Of a stretch of 64,000 bases of DNA, positions 21,151 to 30,604 are shown in pieces. Position numbers and translations under genes: made by a program. The number at the start of each line of letters is the position of its first letter. Position 1 is the stretch's first letter. Source of the DNA: Thermomicrobiales bacterium (GTDB taxonomy: Bacteria > Chloroflexota > Chloroflexia > Thermomicrobiales > UBA6265). The notes under the pieces were generated by a model. It was not told the origin of the DNA. It made no database searches and saw only the letters and a program-made list of their open reading frames with translations. The stretch spans positions 32,842 to 96,841 of the forward strand of contig JAWKPF010000017.1 of the NCBI GenBank assembly GCA_041390825.1, written 5' to 3'.

Positions 21151-23370
21151 GTGGGTGTAGGTGACGACGTCGACCACCGGCGGATCGATTCGGAAGGCGC
21201 CTGGCGAGAAGTCGCGCTCAGCGACGACGAGTATCGCCGTATCCTGGAGCTGCTCGAAACGCGCGAGCCAACACCCGTGGAGCTTGGCATGTTCCGGTTC
21301 GATGTGGAGCGAGCACTGCGGCTACAAGCACACCCGGCCCGATGCTCGGCCGCTTGCCGACCAAGGCCGACTGGGTGCTGCAAGGACCGGGCGAAAACGC
21401 TGGCGCTATCGACATCGGCGACGGTCTCGCTGCCGTCTTCAAAGTCGAGTCACACAATCACCCAAGCGCGGTCGAACCCTATGAAGGGGGCCGCAACAGG
21501 CGTCGGCGGTATCGTGCGTGACATCTTCACCATGAGCGCGCCCGGTCGCCATCCTGAACTCCCTTGCGGTTCGGGCCGCTCGATCAACCGCAAACAGTGC
21601 CCTGTTCACGAATGTCGTCGCCGGTATTGGCGGCTGGCAACTGTCTCGGTATTCCCACTGTCGGCGGCGGGTCTTTTTCGATCCGTCGTTCTCTGGAAAC
21701 CCGTTGGTCAATGCCATGTGCATTGGCATCGTGCCAACCGATGGCATTGTGCGCGCGAAGGCCTCGGTGTTGGCAATCTGATCATGCTGATAGGGGCAGA
21801 CACGGGCGCGACGGACTGCACGGAGCCACCTTTGCGTCGGTCGACGACCCGGAAGCCTACTGTCGTTGTCGTCAGGTTGGCAACCCGTTCCTGGAGGAAT
21901 TGCTTCTCGAGCTGTCTCGAGCTGCTGCGAACGGGCGCGGTCGTAGCCATACAGGATCTCGGCGCGGCAGGGCTGACCAGCTCGACGGTCAGATGCAGTC
22001 GGGGAGTCGGGGCGGAAATCGATGTCGCCAAGGTTCCCCGACGCGAATCGGGCATGACACCGTATGAAGTCATGATGAGCGAGAGCCAAGGAGCGGATGC
22101 TGCTGGTGGTCACGCCCGAAGCTGCAGACGAAGTCAATCGCATCGCAGACGCTGGTCACTGCATTCTGCCGTGATCGGCACCGTGACCAACAGCATGGTG
22201 CGCGTCCTGGACGACGGCGAGATCGTGCCGAAGTCCCGGCGGAGTTCACCGATGCCTGTCCGACCTGTGCGCTCAGCGGCTGGAGTCTCACGGAGATCAT
22301 CGCTGCGCGCGAGGACAAATCGCGCCCAGCATCCCGACATCGAATTGCGGCACGTCGGCGAGGATTCTGCTCGAGCTGCTCGGCGTCTCCAAATATCGGA
22401 TCTCGGCGTCCGGTCTATGAGCAATATGACCACACAGTCAGACCAACACGGTCGTCGCTCCCGGTGAGGGAAACGCGGCGGTGCCTCGAGGATCGCAGCG
22501 AGGCATCGCCAGCGCGATCGACTGTAACCCGCGCTATTTATATCTCGATCCATATGTCGGCGCCATGCATGCTGTGGCCGAAGCCAGCCGAAACGTGAGC
22601 TGCTCACGGAGCGACGCCACAGGGCGCCACCAACTGCTCGGCACAGCGTAGCCGCAGAAACCAGCTGGTTACTATCGACTCGACCGTGCCGTCTCCGGGC
22701 TGGCCGATGCCTGCCGCGCGCTCGATATTGCCGATGGTTGGAGGCAATGTCTCCCTTTACAACGAAACCGCCGCGGCCGATCAAACCAAACTGACCGTTG
22801 GTGTCATCGGGGTCTTTGACGACGTTCGACGCCACGCGACCGCTGAAATGGACGCCAGGCCAGTCGATCTATCTTGTGGGCGACAGCGCTCCGTCCCTTG
22901 GCGGCAGCGAATACCTGAGCCTGCGGTTTGGAGAGGTCGTCGGGACTCCACCGGCGCTCGATCTCGACACTGAATCGGCCGTGCAGGCCGCCGTTCGATC
23001 AGCCATCGAGCAGGGTTTGACATCCACAGCGCACGACCTTGCCCTCGGCGGGTTGCCAGTGGCGCTCGCGAAGATGGCCGTCCTCTCGGGGAGCGGCGCA
23101 GTCATTGACAGTCGCGCCATACTTAGGCGTTCGAACCGCGTCGATGAGGCGTGGTTCGGAGAGACAGCCTCGCAGATCATCGTGACCTGTGAGCCCGCGT
23201 CCAGCAGTTCGTTGGAATCCGTGCTCTCGAATGCCGGAGTAGCCTGGACCCTGCTCGGGACCACCGGCGGAGAAGCGCTCGATTTCGGACACGCTACTAT
23301 CGACCTATCCGCTCTTCGTGCCGCACTCGATCGGGCGTTCGATCCCACGGACCTCTCCGGGGCTGCCTGA
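21151..23370 (+). CDS. purL: Phosphoribosylformylglycinamidine synthase subunit PurL, frameshifted in its first three quarters
   Basis: PurL converts FGAR to FGAM with ATP and ammonia. From GTG at 21151 the frame reads 'ALSDDEYRRILELLE' and 'EPTPVELGMF'. Broken blocks follow: 'SHNHPSAVEPYEG' near 21460-21490, 'TGVGGIVRDIFTMSA', 'AIQDLGAAGLTSST', 'YEVMMSESQ', 'PMVGGNVSLYNET' near 22730. The last frame change is near 22840; from there 'WTPGQSIYLVGDS', 'LGGSEYL', 'LTSTAHDLALGGLPVALAKM' and the C-terminus are clean. The span (about 740 codons) matches the short PurL that works with PurS and PurQ, both encoded immediately upstream. Confidence 0.9.
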
Positions 23371-23386
23371 GATAGGAAAACGACGC

Positions 23387-24838
23387 GTGATTCCCGAGGA
23401 ATCGTTCGATTTGTGGAGCATGCTGGATGACAAGCCGCATGAAGAATGCGGGGTCTTCGGCATCTACGGTCCCGGAGAGGATGTGGCGCGCATCACCTTC
23501 TTCGGGCTCTACGCCTTGCAGCATCGCGGGCAAGAAAGCGCCGGCATCGCAACCAGCGATGGCCATGCCATTCATCGCCGCACGCATCTGGGGTTGGTGA
23601 GCCAGGCGTTTACAGAGAACGATCTCGCGGTGCTGCCTGGCTTCGCTGCCGTTGGGCATACGCGATACTCCACCACCGGCCAGAGCAGCGAACGCAACGC
23701 TGGCCCAATGCTGACCGAAAGCCCGCAAGGACCCATCGCTGTCGGGCACAACGGCAACATCGTGAACGCGTTCGCGCTTCGAGATGAGCTCGAGGCGCGT
23801 GGAGAGCGATTCGTCACCACCACCGACAGCGAAGTGCTCGCGCGCCTGATCGCGCTAGCACCGGGCGAAGACATGGTGATGAAACTGCGGCAAGCGATGC
23901 CCCGGTTGAATGGCGCATACAGCCTCGTGATCCTCACGAAAGACAAGCTCTACGCTGTTCGCGACCCGAAAGGCGTGCGACCACTCTGTCTCGGCAGGTT
24001 GGGCGGGAACTGGGTCGTCGCGTCAGAGAGTTGCGCGTTGATGACCGTTGGCGCGGAATTCGTACGCGAGGTCGAACCGGGCGAGATCGTGCAGATCGAT
24101 GCAGATGGCATGCAGTCGTTTCGACCGCAAGAGCAAGTCAAGCACGCCACCTGCCTGTTCGAGCTCATCTACTTTGCCCGTCCGGACAGCACGCTGCTCG
24201 ATCAACGTTTGCACCTGGTGCGCCAACGAATGGGTGCGGTTCTCTCGGAGGAGCATCCAGTCGAAGCCGACGTCGTTGTCGGGTTGCCCGATTCCGCCAC
24301 CCCTGCCGCCATCGGTTACGCCAAGCAATCCGGCATTCCGTACGGCGAGGGCTTGATCAAGAACCGCTATATCGGCCGGACGTTCATTCAGCCTGACCAG
24401 CGCTTGCGCGATATCGGCGTCTCGCTCAAGTTCAATGCATTGCCCGAGGTGCTCGAAGGCAAGCGGGTGGTGCTGGTCGACGACACGATCGTGCGCGGGA
24501 CCACCAGCCGGCCAATCGTCAATCTGCTCCGCAGCGCTGGCGCCAGGGAAGTCCACATGCGGGTGCATGCGCCGCCAATGATGTGGCCGTGCTATCTGGG
24601 TGTCGACCTTGCGCGGCGAGAGGAGCTCATCGCGGCGCGCATGACCGTCGAGGAGATTGGCAAGCACATCGGCGCTGACTCGATTGGGTATCTTTCCCTC
24701 GAAGGACTCCTGCGGGCGATCGATGCGCCCGGGGGAGGCTTCTGCACCGGCTGTCTGACGGGGAACTATCCGATACCGGTGCAGCTCGAAATGGATATGA
24801 ACAAGCTGGTACTCGAGCGAGAAGCACTTCTGGCCTGA
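23387..24838 (+). CDS. purF: Amidophosphoribosyltransferase
   Basis: PurF catalyses the first step of de novo purine synthesis, transferring glutamine nitrogen to PRPP. From GTG at 23387 (AGGA sits 9 bases before it) the 483-residue protein has Cys21 in 'HEECGVFGIYG', which becomes the N-terminal nucleophile after propeptide removal. It has the glutaminase block 'LQHRGQESAGIATSD' and the PRPP loop 'VVLVDDTIVRGTTSRPIV'. Cysteines in 'HATCLFELIYF', 'MMWPCYLGVD' and 'GGFCTGCLTG' match the four [4Fe-4S] ligands of the B. subtilis-type enzyme, which is stabilised by an Fe-S cluster. ATG at 23420 is an alternative start closer to the nucleophile. It closes the purB-C-S-Q-L-F run. Confidence 0.96.
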   Translation: MIPEESFDLWSMLDDKPHEECGVFGIYGPGEDVARITFFGLYALQHRGQESAGIATSDGHAIHRRTHLGLVSQAFTENDLAVLPGFAAVGHTRYSTTGQSSERNAGPMLTESPQGPIAVGHNGNIVNAFALRDELEARGERFVTTTDSEVLARLIALAPGEDMVMKLRQAMPRLNGAYSLVILTKDKLYAVRDPKGVRPLCLGRLGGNWVVASESCALMTVGAEFVREVEPGEIVQIDADGMQSFRPQEQVKHATCLFELIYFARPDSTLLDQRLHLVRQRMGAVLSEEHPVEADVVVGLPDSATPAAIGYAKQSGIPYGEGLIKNRYIGRTFIQPDQRLRDIGVSLKFNALPEVLEGKRVVLVDDTIVRGTTSRPIVNLLRSAGAREVHMRVHAPPMMWPCYLGVDLARREELIAARMTVEEIGKHIGADSIGYLSLEGLLRAIDAPGGGFCTGCLTGNYPIPVQLEMDMNKLVLEREALLA

Positions 24839-24866
24839 CGCTCCAAAGAGGAAACGGGGAGATTCG

Positions 24867-25994
24867 TTGACCGAAACCGAAACCGAGGTCTTGTACACGC
24901 CGCTTTACGACCGGCATGTGGCGCTTGGCGCGCGGCTGATTCCGTTCGCTGGCTGGATGATGCCGGTGCAGTATGCGGGAATCCTTCATGAGCACCGGCT
25001 GGTTCGCACCAAGGCTGGTCTTTTCGATCTCGGCCACATGGGCCAGGTCGAGGTGACCGGACCGGACTCGCTCCCGTTCATGCAATATGTCGCGAGCAAC
25101 GACATCTCGGTGCTCGAGCCCGGCAAAGCGATCTACGCTCTTCTCACAAATGAAGATGGCGGCGTGGTGGACGACATCATCGTCTATCGCCCAAACGAAG
25201 GGGAGGGCTACTTCGTCTGTGTGAACGCGTCCAACAAGGACAAGGACGTCGCATGGATGCAGCGATGGGCCGCCGAGCGAGACGACCTGGACGTGACAGT
25301 CACGGACATTTCTGACAAGACCGGCATGATCGCAATTCAGGGCCCCGAGTCAGAGGCGATCATGGCGCCACTTGTGGCCAACCCAATTTCAAAGCTCGAC
25401 TACTTCGCCTGGATGCCGAATGCCATCAACGGGATTCCCGTGCGGCTGGCCCGCACCGGCTACACCGGTGAGGATGGATTCGAGATCTACAGCAGCATCG
25501 ACGATATCGGCGCCATCTGGGACGCGGTTTACGAAGCCGGCCAGCCGTTTGGTCTCGAGGCCATCGGACTTGGCGCTCGCGACACGTTGCGGCTCGAAGC
25601 ACGCATGCCACTCTACGGCAATGAGATGGACGATCAGATCACTCCGCTCGAAGCCGGACTCGGCTGGGCCGTAAAGCTGAACAAAGGCGATTTCATCGGT
25701 CGCGACAAACTGGTAGCCCAGAAAGAAGCCGGAGTTCCACGCAAGACGATCGGGTTCGTGATCGAAGTACGCTCTGGCGCGCCACGCTCGCACTGTGAAT
25801 TGGCTGTGGATGGCAAAGTCGTCGGCCACGTCACGAGCGGCGCGTTTTCGCCCACGCTCGAGCAAAACATCGGATTGGGCCTTGTCGATGCGGATATCGC
25901 CGGTGTTGGCAAGCCAATCGATGTCATCATTCGCGATCGCGCCGTTCCGGCGGTTCAGGTAAAGACTCCGTTCTATAAGCGCGAGCGAAGCTAG
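24867..25994 (+). CDS. gcvT: Glycine cleavage system aminomethyltransferase (T protein)
   Basis: GcvT moves the methylene group from the H-protein-bound intermediate to tetrahydrofolate, releasing ammonia. The 375-residue protein starts at TTG 24867, supported by GGGGAG a few bases upstream. It contains 'LGARLIPFAGWMMPVQY', 'RTKAGLFDLGHMGQVEVTG', 'GMIAIQGPESEAIM', 'ARTGYTGEDGFEIY', 'GLGARDTLRLEARMPLYGNE' and 'LEAGLGWAVKL'. All are family signatures, including the folate-site Asp in the 'ARDTLRLE' region. It lies 28 bases after purF and is followed by gcvH and gcvPA. Placement next to the pur genes fits a shared one-carbon supply. Confidence 0.96.
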   Translation: MTETETEVLYTPLYDRHVALGARLIPFAGWMMPVQYAGILHEHRLVRTKAGLFDLGHMGQVEVTGPDSLPFMQYVASNDISVLEPGKAIYALLTNEDGGVVDDIIVYRPNEGEGYFVCVNASNKDKDVAWMQRWAAERDDLDVTVTDISDKTGMIAIQGPESEAIMAPLVANPISKLDYFAWMPNAINGIPVRLARTGYTGEDGFEIYSSIDDIGAIWDAVYEAGQPFGLEAIGLGARDTLRLEARMPLYGNEMDDQITPLEAGLGWAVKLNKGDFIGRDKLVAQKEAGVPRKTIGFVIEVRSGAPRSHCELAVDGKVVGHVTSGAFSPTLEQNIGLGLVDADIAGVGKPIDVIIRDRAVPAVQVKTPFYKRERS

Positions 25995-26031
25995 CTCGCT
26001 GTCGAAGACACTCGAGGGGAGAAGAAAAATC

Positions 26032-26424
26032 GTGTCATCACCTGCCGATCTCAAATACTCCAAGTCGCACGAATGGGTGCGAGTCGATGGCGATGTTGCC
26101 ACCATTGGTCTCGCCGATCATGCGCAAAGTGAACTTGGCGACATCACCTACCTCGAGTTGCCAGACGTCGGCGACACCGTCACGGCGGGAGAGCCGCTGG
26201 GTGTCGTGGAATCGGTCAAGGCTGCGTCCGACATCTATGCCCCGGTCGGCGGCGAGGTGATCGAGCGCAACGAGAATGCCGTGAACGCGCCGGAACTGGT
26301 CAATCAGTCCCCGTTCGGAGACGCCTGGCTCATCAAGGTCAAGGTGGCCGATGCCGCCGATCTCGACGCGCTGATGGATGCCATCGCCTATGACGAGTTC
26401 CTCGAAAGCGAAGCCGGGCACTAG
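26032..26424 (+). CDS. gcvH: Glycine cleavage system H protein
   Basis: GcvH shuttles the aminomethyl group on a lipoyl arm between P, T and L proteins. The protein has 130 residues, starting at GTG 26032 with an upstream GAGGGGAGAAG. It contains 'KYSKSHEWVRVDGDVATIGL' and the lipoyl site 'VVESVKAASDIYAPVGGEV', with Lys63 as the modified residue, then 'LVNQSPFGDAWLIKVK'. Length and motif spacing are standard. It sits 37 bases after gcvT. Confidence 0.96.
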   Translation: MSSPADLKYSKSHEWVRVDGDVATIGLADHAQSELGDITYLELPDVGDTVTAGEPLGVVESVKAASDIYAPVGGEVIERNENAVNAPELVNQSPFGDAWLIKVKVADAADLDALMDAIAYDEFLESEAGH

Positions 26425-26547
26425 TTCTTCCTGGAAGGGATCAGGCGGGACCGAGCATCGGTGAATCGCTGACTGCTCGAGCGCATCGCCGCCATCAGTT
26501 GGGTAGTTTTTTCGTACGCATCGTTCAGCAAAAGGATCGAGAACCAC

Positions 26548-27897
26548 ATGGCCTTCAATCCTCACACGGCTGAGGACCGCAGCGAAATGCTCGCGGTGAT
26601 CGGAATCGACGATCTCTCCGAGCTCTTCGAGCCAATTCCGGCAGACGTGCGACGCCCGACGCTCGATCTCCCCCCACGGCTGACCGAGATGGAGGCAGCG
26701 GCCTATCTCGACAGACTCGCGGCGAAGAACCTGATTCCCAACGGAGCCGATTCATTCCTGGGCGCCGGCTCATACCGGCACTACTCCCCGGCTGCCGTTT
26801 CGCAGCTGCTGTTGCGCGGTGAGCTGTTCACGGCCTACACGCCCTACCAGCCAGAAGTCGCGCAGGGAACGTTGCAGATCATCTATGAGTTCCAGTCGCT
26901 GATTGCCGCCCTCTTCGACATGGATGTGGCAAACGCATCGATGTACGACGGCGCCACTGCCCTGGCCGAAGCAGTGCACATGGCGGTGACTGCCGCCAAG
27001 AAGAAGGACAAGGTCCTCATCAGCGGCACGATCCACCCAAACTATCTCGAGGTGATCGAAAGCTATTCGGCCGGTGCCACCTTTGAGATGGCTACGCTGC
27101 CACTGCCATCGAATGGACTGGCGACCACCGCAGCGGAGATCTCCGCTGCGATCGATGAAAACACCGCCGCGGTCGTTGTCCAGTATCCGAACTTCTTTGG
27201 GACGATCGAAGACCTGGCAGCGATATCCCAGGCCGTGCACGATGCCGGAGCCTATCTCATCGTGGCGACCTATCCCGTCCCCTTGTCGCTGCTCAAGCCA
27301 CCGGGCGCATTCGATGCCGATTTCGTGACCGCCGAGGGGCAGTCGCTCGGTGTGGCGCAGAGTTTCGGAGGCCCATACGTCGGTTTGCTCGCGACGAAAC
27401 AGGAATTCGTGCGGCAGTTGCCTGGACGGCTGGTGGGAATGACCACCGATTCGGAAGGCAAGCGCGGGTATGTGCTGGCATTGCAGACACGCGAGCAGCA
27501 TATCCGTCGTGAGAAGGCCACCAGCAATATCTGCACCAACCAGGGCTTGATGGCAACTGCGGCGACGATCTACATGTCGTTGCTCGGCCCGGAGGGCTTC
27601 CGGGAGATCGGCCGGGCGTCGTACAACAATGCCCACTATCTGGCGGATCGGCTTGCAAAGATTCCGGGTGTTTCGATTGCCAACGGTGGCGAGTTCTTCA
27701 ATGAGTTCACCCTGACGACTCCGGTTCCGGCGGCCGTCATCAACGCGGCTCTGTTGGAGGCAGGAATCATCGGCGGATACGACCTGGGCAATGTCGATGA
27801 GTCGCTGGTGAATTCGCTCCTCATCGCGACCACCGAGCTCACATCGATCGATGGCATGGACCGGTTCGTCGAAATCGTTGGGTCGGTCGTCGTCTGA
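26548..27897 (+). CDS. gcvPA: Glycine dehydrogenase (decarboxylating) subunit 1
   Basis: GcvPA is the N-terminal half of the split P protein, which decarboxylates glycine using PLP carried on the partner GcvPB. The 449-residue protein includes 'SFLGAGSYRHYSPAAVSQLL', 'FTAYTPYQPEVAQGTLQIIY', 'DVANASMYDGATALAEA', 'VVVQYPNFFGTIEDL', 'EGQSLGVAQSFGGPYVGLLA', 'LPGRLVGMTTDSEGKRGY', and 'REQHIRREKATSNICTNQGL'. All are typical of subunit 1. The expected neighbour gcvPB is not downstream; a terminator and then der follow. Either gcvPB is elsewhere or the operon has been split. Confidence 0.96.
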   Translation: MAFNPHTAEDRSEMLAVIGIDDLSELFEPIPADVRRPTLDLPPRLTEMEAAAYLDRLAAKNLIPNGADSFLGAGSYRHYSPAAVSQLLLRGELFTAYTPYQPEVAQGTLQIIYEFQSLIAALFDMDVANASMYDGATALAEAVHMAVTAAKKKDKVLISGTIHPNYLEVIESYSAGATFEMATLPLPSNGLATTAAEISAAIDENTAAVVVQYPNFFGTIEDLAAISQAVHDAGAYLIVATYPVPLSLLKPPGAFDADFVTAEGQSLGVAQSFGGPYVGLLATKQEFVRQLPGRLVGMTTDSEGKRGYVLALQTREQHIRREKATSNICTNQGLMATAATIYMSLLGPEGFREIGRASYNNAHYLADRLAKIPGVSIANGGEFFNEFTLTTPVPAAVINAALLEAGIIGGYDLGNVDESLVNSLLIATTELTSIDGMDRFVEIVGSVVV

Positions 27898-27932
27898 TCT
27901 CGGCAGGACCGTGACGTATACTTCCGGCGCTG

Positions 27933-27958
27933 CCGGCCACGTGGAGGCCGGTCTTTTT
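27933..27958 (+). terminator. Rho-independent terminator after gcvPA
   Basis: A perfect 6-bp GC stem (CCGGCC/GGCCGG) with a 7-base loop is followed by TCTTTTT. It lies 36 bases past the gcvPA stop and ends the pur-gcv run, confirming that der is a separate unit. Confidence 0.88.
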
Positions 27959-28039
27959 GATATGTCGCGATGTTGTGGGGCGCGCGCCGATTTCGGCCGC
28001 GAACCGGCGGCTTCGAGAACGAAGTCGAGGTAAGTGACC

Positions 28040-29383
28040 GTGGCCAAGCCAATCGTAGCCATCGTCGGCCGTCCAAACGTCGGCAAGTCCGCGCTGTTCA
28101 ACCGCCTGATTGGCGAGCGGGTTGCCATTGTCGAGGACGAGCCGGGCACCACGCGCGACCGTGTCTACGGCACTACCGACTGGCGCGGACTCGAGTTCAC
28201 GCTCGTCGACACCGGCGGATTGCAGGACGAAGAGGAGATCGAAGCGTCGAGCGTTGCGGAAATCGCTCGCCGCACCCGCGATCAGGCTCGCAGTGCAATC
28301 TCCGAAGCTGATGTCATCGTCTTCATGGTCGACTCCAAGAACGGTCTCACCTCAGGTGACTATGAGGTGGCGGATCTGCTACGCCGCACCGACAAGCCGA
28401 CGATTCTCGGCGCGAACAAAGCCGACAACCTCGAGCGGCGCGATTCGGTCTTCGAGTTCTACGAGCTCGGTCTTGGAGAGCCAATCGCGCTGTCAGCGCT
28501 CCATGGAACGGGAACTGGCGATCTGCTCGATGCCATCGTCGAAGCGCTGCCGCATTCTGACGAGGACGAGATCGAGTTCGAAGGCCCGAACATCGCCATC
28601 GTGGGACGTCCAAATGTTGGCAAGAGCCGCCTGGTGAACGCGCTCCTCGGCCAGGAACGCGCAATCGTGAGTGATGTCCCTGGCACCACACGAGATTCGC
28701 TCGACACCCACCTCGAGTGGAATGGATCGCCAGTCACCTTGATCGACACGGCCGGAATTCGTCGTCGGGGCCGCGTCGAGACTGGCATCGAGCAGTACAG
28801 CGTGCTGCGTTCGATGCGGGCCATCGACCGGTCGGACGTCGTCCTGATGGTGGTCGATGCGACCGAGCCCTTCACCGCGCAGGATCTGCACATCGCCGGG
28901 TACGTCGAAGAGCAGAAGAAGGGTATCGTCGTCGTCGTCAATAAGTGGGACCTGATCGAAAAGGACACCTACACGATGGACGAGTACCACGCGTTGGCGG
29001 CCAAAGAGCTCGTCTTCGTGCCATACGCGCCCATAGCGTTCATTTCTGCGAAATATGGGCAGCGAGTCCACCAGGTGCTCGATCTCGCGCTGGAGGTCGT
29101 CAAGGAGCGCAAGAAGCGCATTCCTACCGCGGCCCTGAACAAGATGCTGCGAGAAGCAGTGGCCAATCATCCGCCGTCGAGCAAGTCCGGCAAGCCAATC
29201 AAGTTCTACTACGGGACGCAGGTGGATATCGAACCGCCCAGGTTCGTCTTCTTCTGCTCAGATCCGAAGGCGATTCACTTCAGCTACCGGCGGTACATCG
29301 AGAACCAGCTCCGTGAACAGTTCTCGTTCACCGGAACCCCAATCCGGATCAGTTTCCGCGGCCGCGATGATGCCGATCTGTAA
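28040..29383 (+). CDS. der: Ribosome biogenesis GTPase Der (EngA)
   Basis: Der is an essential double-GTPase needed for 50S assembly. Two G domains are visible. The first has G1 'GRPNVGKSALFN' (residues 10-21), 'EPGTTRDRVYG', 'DTGG' and 'NKAD'. The second starts around residue 190 with 'GRPNVGKSRLVNALLG', 'VPGTTRDSLDT', 'DTAGIRRRGRVETGIEQYSV' and 'VNKWDLIEKD'. A C-terminal KH-like domain ends 'FSFTGTPIRISFRGRDDADL'. GTG at 28034 (449 residues) is possible, but GAGG at 28027-28030 is well spaced only for GTG at 28040, giving 'MAKPIVAIVGRP', so I use that start. Confidence 0.95.
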   Translation: MAKPIVAIVGRPNVGKSALFNRLIGERVAIVEDEPGTTRDRVYGTTDWRGLEFTLVDTGGLQDEEEIEASSVAEIARRTRDQARSAISEADVIVFMVDSKNGLTSGDYEVADLLRRTDKPTILGANKADNLERRDSVFEFYELGLGEPIALSALHGTGTGDLLDAIVEALPHSDEDEIEFEGPNIAIVGRPNVGKSRLVNALLGQERAIVSDVPGTTRDSLDTHLEWNGSPVTLIDTAGIRRRGRVETGIEQYSVLRSMRAIDRSDVVLMVVDATEPFTAQDLHIAGYVEEQKKGIVVVVNKWDLIEKDTYTMDEYHALAAKELVFVPYAPIAFISAKYGQRVHQVLDLALEVVKERKKRIPTAALNKMLREAVANHPPSSKSGKPIKFYYGTQVDIEPPRFVFFCSDPKAIHFSYRRYIENQLREQFSFTGTPIRISFRGRDDADL

Positions 29384-29502
29384 CCTCGAGCTCAGAGTCC
29401 CCTGACCATTTCGCCCGGCCGCCGATCCCCAGAAACACGACTCGAACGGCCGCCGGGAGAGCTGTTACCGTTGGGCTTGCCGGGCAGATCTGCCTACGCT
29501 TC

Positions 29503-30483
29503 TCAGGACGGGTATCCATCCGGATAGCGCTGCATCCAGTCCCAGGCACTGCCGATCATCTGGTCGAGTGTCGATCGATGCGGATTCCAGCCGAGTTCTC
29601 GGCGCGCTCGCTCGGCATCGGCGATCAGAATCGGCGGATCGCCGGCTCGGCGCCCATGATAGTTTCGCGGCACGGGCTTGTCGGTCACCGCTTCGACCGC
29701 GTCGATCACCTGCGCCACGCTCGCGCCGTTGGTCGTGCCGAGATTGAACGGCCCGGACACATCATCGATGTGGTCGAGGCCAAGAATGTGCGCATCGATC
29801 AGGTCCTCGACATGCACGTAGTCGCGGATCGCTGTGCCATCGGGAGTGGGATAGTCGGTGCCAAAAACATCGAGTGGTGGACGGCGCCCGGCCACCGCCA
29901 TGAGCGCATTCGGGATCAGATGGGTCTCCGGCCGATGGTCCTCGCCATGCTTCTTGGTTGCCCCGGCAACATTGAAATACCGGAATGCGATCCAGCGGGT
30001 AGCGTACGCGGTTGCGTACGCTTCGAGCATCTGCTCGAACATCAGCTTGGACAGGCCATATGGGGAGACTGGCTGCTTGGCTGTAGTTTCGAGAATCGGG
30101 ATTTCGGCTGGTGCTCCGTAAACAGCCGCGGTCGATGAGATGATGAAACGATTCACACCGGCCGCGCGAGCTGCCTCCAGCAAGTTGTAACCGCCAACCA
30201 TGTTGATGCCGTAGTAGAGATCGGGTTTGGCAACCGACTCGGGAACGATCGTGGCAGCAGCGAAGTGCATCACGGCATCGGGCCGTGCATCCGCCACAAT
30301 TGCGTTCAGTTCGGCGGCATTGCGCAGATCGCCCTTGACGACGGTGGCCGCCGGTTCGATCGACGCCGGCTGACCGGTGCGCATGTTGTCCAGCACAACC
30401 ACCTCGTGGCCCGCGTCGATCAGCTTTTCCACACCGACACTGCCGATATATCCGGCTCCTCCGGTCACGAACACGCGCATCAT
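29503..30483 (-). CDS. galE: UDP-glucose 4-epimerase
   Basis: GalE is an extended short-chain dehydrogenase that interconverts UDP-glucose and UDP-galactose. The 326-residue protein has the NAD-binding 'FVTGGAGYIGS' at the N-terminus and 'DAVMHFAAATIVPES'. The catalytic residues are in 'IISSTAAVYG' (Ser117/Thr118) and 'YGLSK' (Tyr142, Lys146), followed by 'FRYFNVAGA'. The C-terminal substrate region is 'GTAIRDYVHVEDLIDAHILG' and 'DPPILIADAERARRELGWNP'. Length is normal. It is convergent with der and divergent from glyA. GalE supplies galactose units for cell-surface polymers; acting on UDP-GlcNAc is also possible and cannot be excluded from sequence. Confidence 0.92.
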   Translation of the reverse strand: MMRVFVTGGAGYIGSVGVEKLIDAGHEVVVLDNMRTGQPASIEPAATVVKGDLRNAAELNAIVADARPDAVMHFAAATIVPESVAKPDLYYGINMVGGYNLLEAARAAGVNRFIISSTAAVYGAPAEIPILETTAKQPVSPYGLSKLMFEQMLEAYATAYATRWIAFRYFNVAGATKKHGEDHRPETHLIPNALMAVAGRRPPLDVFGTDYPTPDGTAIRDYVHVEDLIDAHILGLDHIDDVSGPFNLGTTNGASVAQVIDAVEAVTDKPVPRNYHGRRAGDPPILIADAERARRELGWNPHRSTLDQMIGSAWDWMQRYPDGYPS

Positions 30484-30543
30484 CTCTCCATTCGATCGTC
30501 AGGCCGCGCTCTACGCAAACGCGGAGCGCCGAAAGCCCGATGG

Positions 30544-30549
30544 TACAAT
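30544..30549 (+). promoter_or_regulatory. Possible -10 box (TACAAT) for glyA
   Basis: TACAAT lies about 55 bases before the glyA start, in the divergent galE-glyA gap. I see no good -35 at the expected spacing, so this is tentative. Confidence 0.3.
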
Positions 30550-30604
30550 GCACTCGCCCGAATCTGCTTTCCCCTGGTTCGATCGACTACCCTGAAAGGC
30601 GCTC

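Larger units (their letters stand above)
1..22845. other. Segment dense in single-base frameshifts (probable low-quality consensus)
   Basis: Across this stretch, conserved proteins can be followed only by switching reading frame every one to few hundred bases. The affected genes include ftsH, hpt, tilS, folD, dnaE, rdgB, tatD, glmS, purB, purC, purQ and purL. Family motifs stay intact on each side of every switch. Several switches can be repaired by changing a short run of one base by one. Two tRNA genes in the segment also have malformed arms. The last switch lies in purL near 22840; downstream, frames run cleanly for about 18 kb. Many of these genes are normally essential, so I infer sequence error rather than decay. 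Confidence 0.85.

Noticed and set aside
1..22845. Genuine pseudogene island or reductive decay
   Set aside because: The damage hits essential genes and tRNAs alike, leaves protein motifs intact, and stops abruptly within purL. That fits sequence error much better.
24023..24898. A 291-codon minus-strand open frame across purF
   Set aside because: It is an antisense shadow; purF on the other strand carries all catalytic motifs.
25995..26547. A glycine or folate riboswitch near gcvH/gcvPA
   Set aside because: The gaps are short and show none of the paired elements I would expect; only ribosome-binding sites are visible.
26770..28152. A 460-codon minus-strand open frame across gcvPA
   Set aside because: It lies opposite a clearly conserved gene, crosses its terminator, and has the skewed composition of an antisense frame in G+C-rich DNA.
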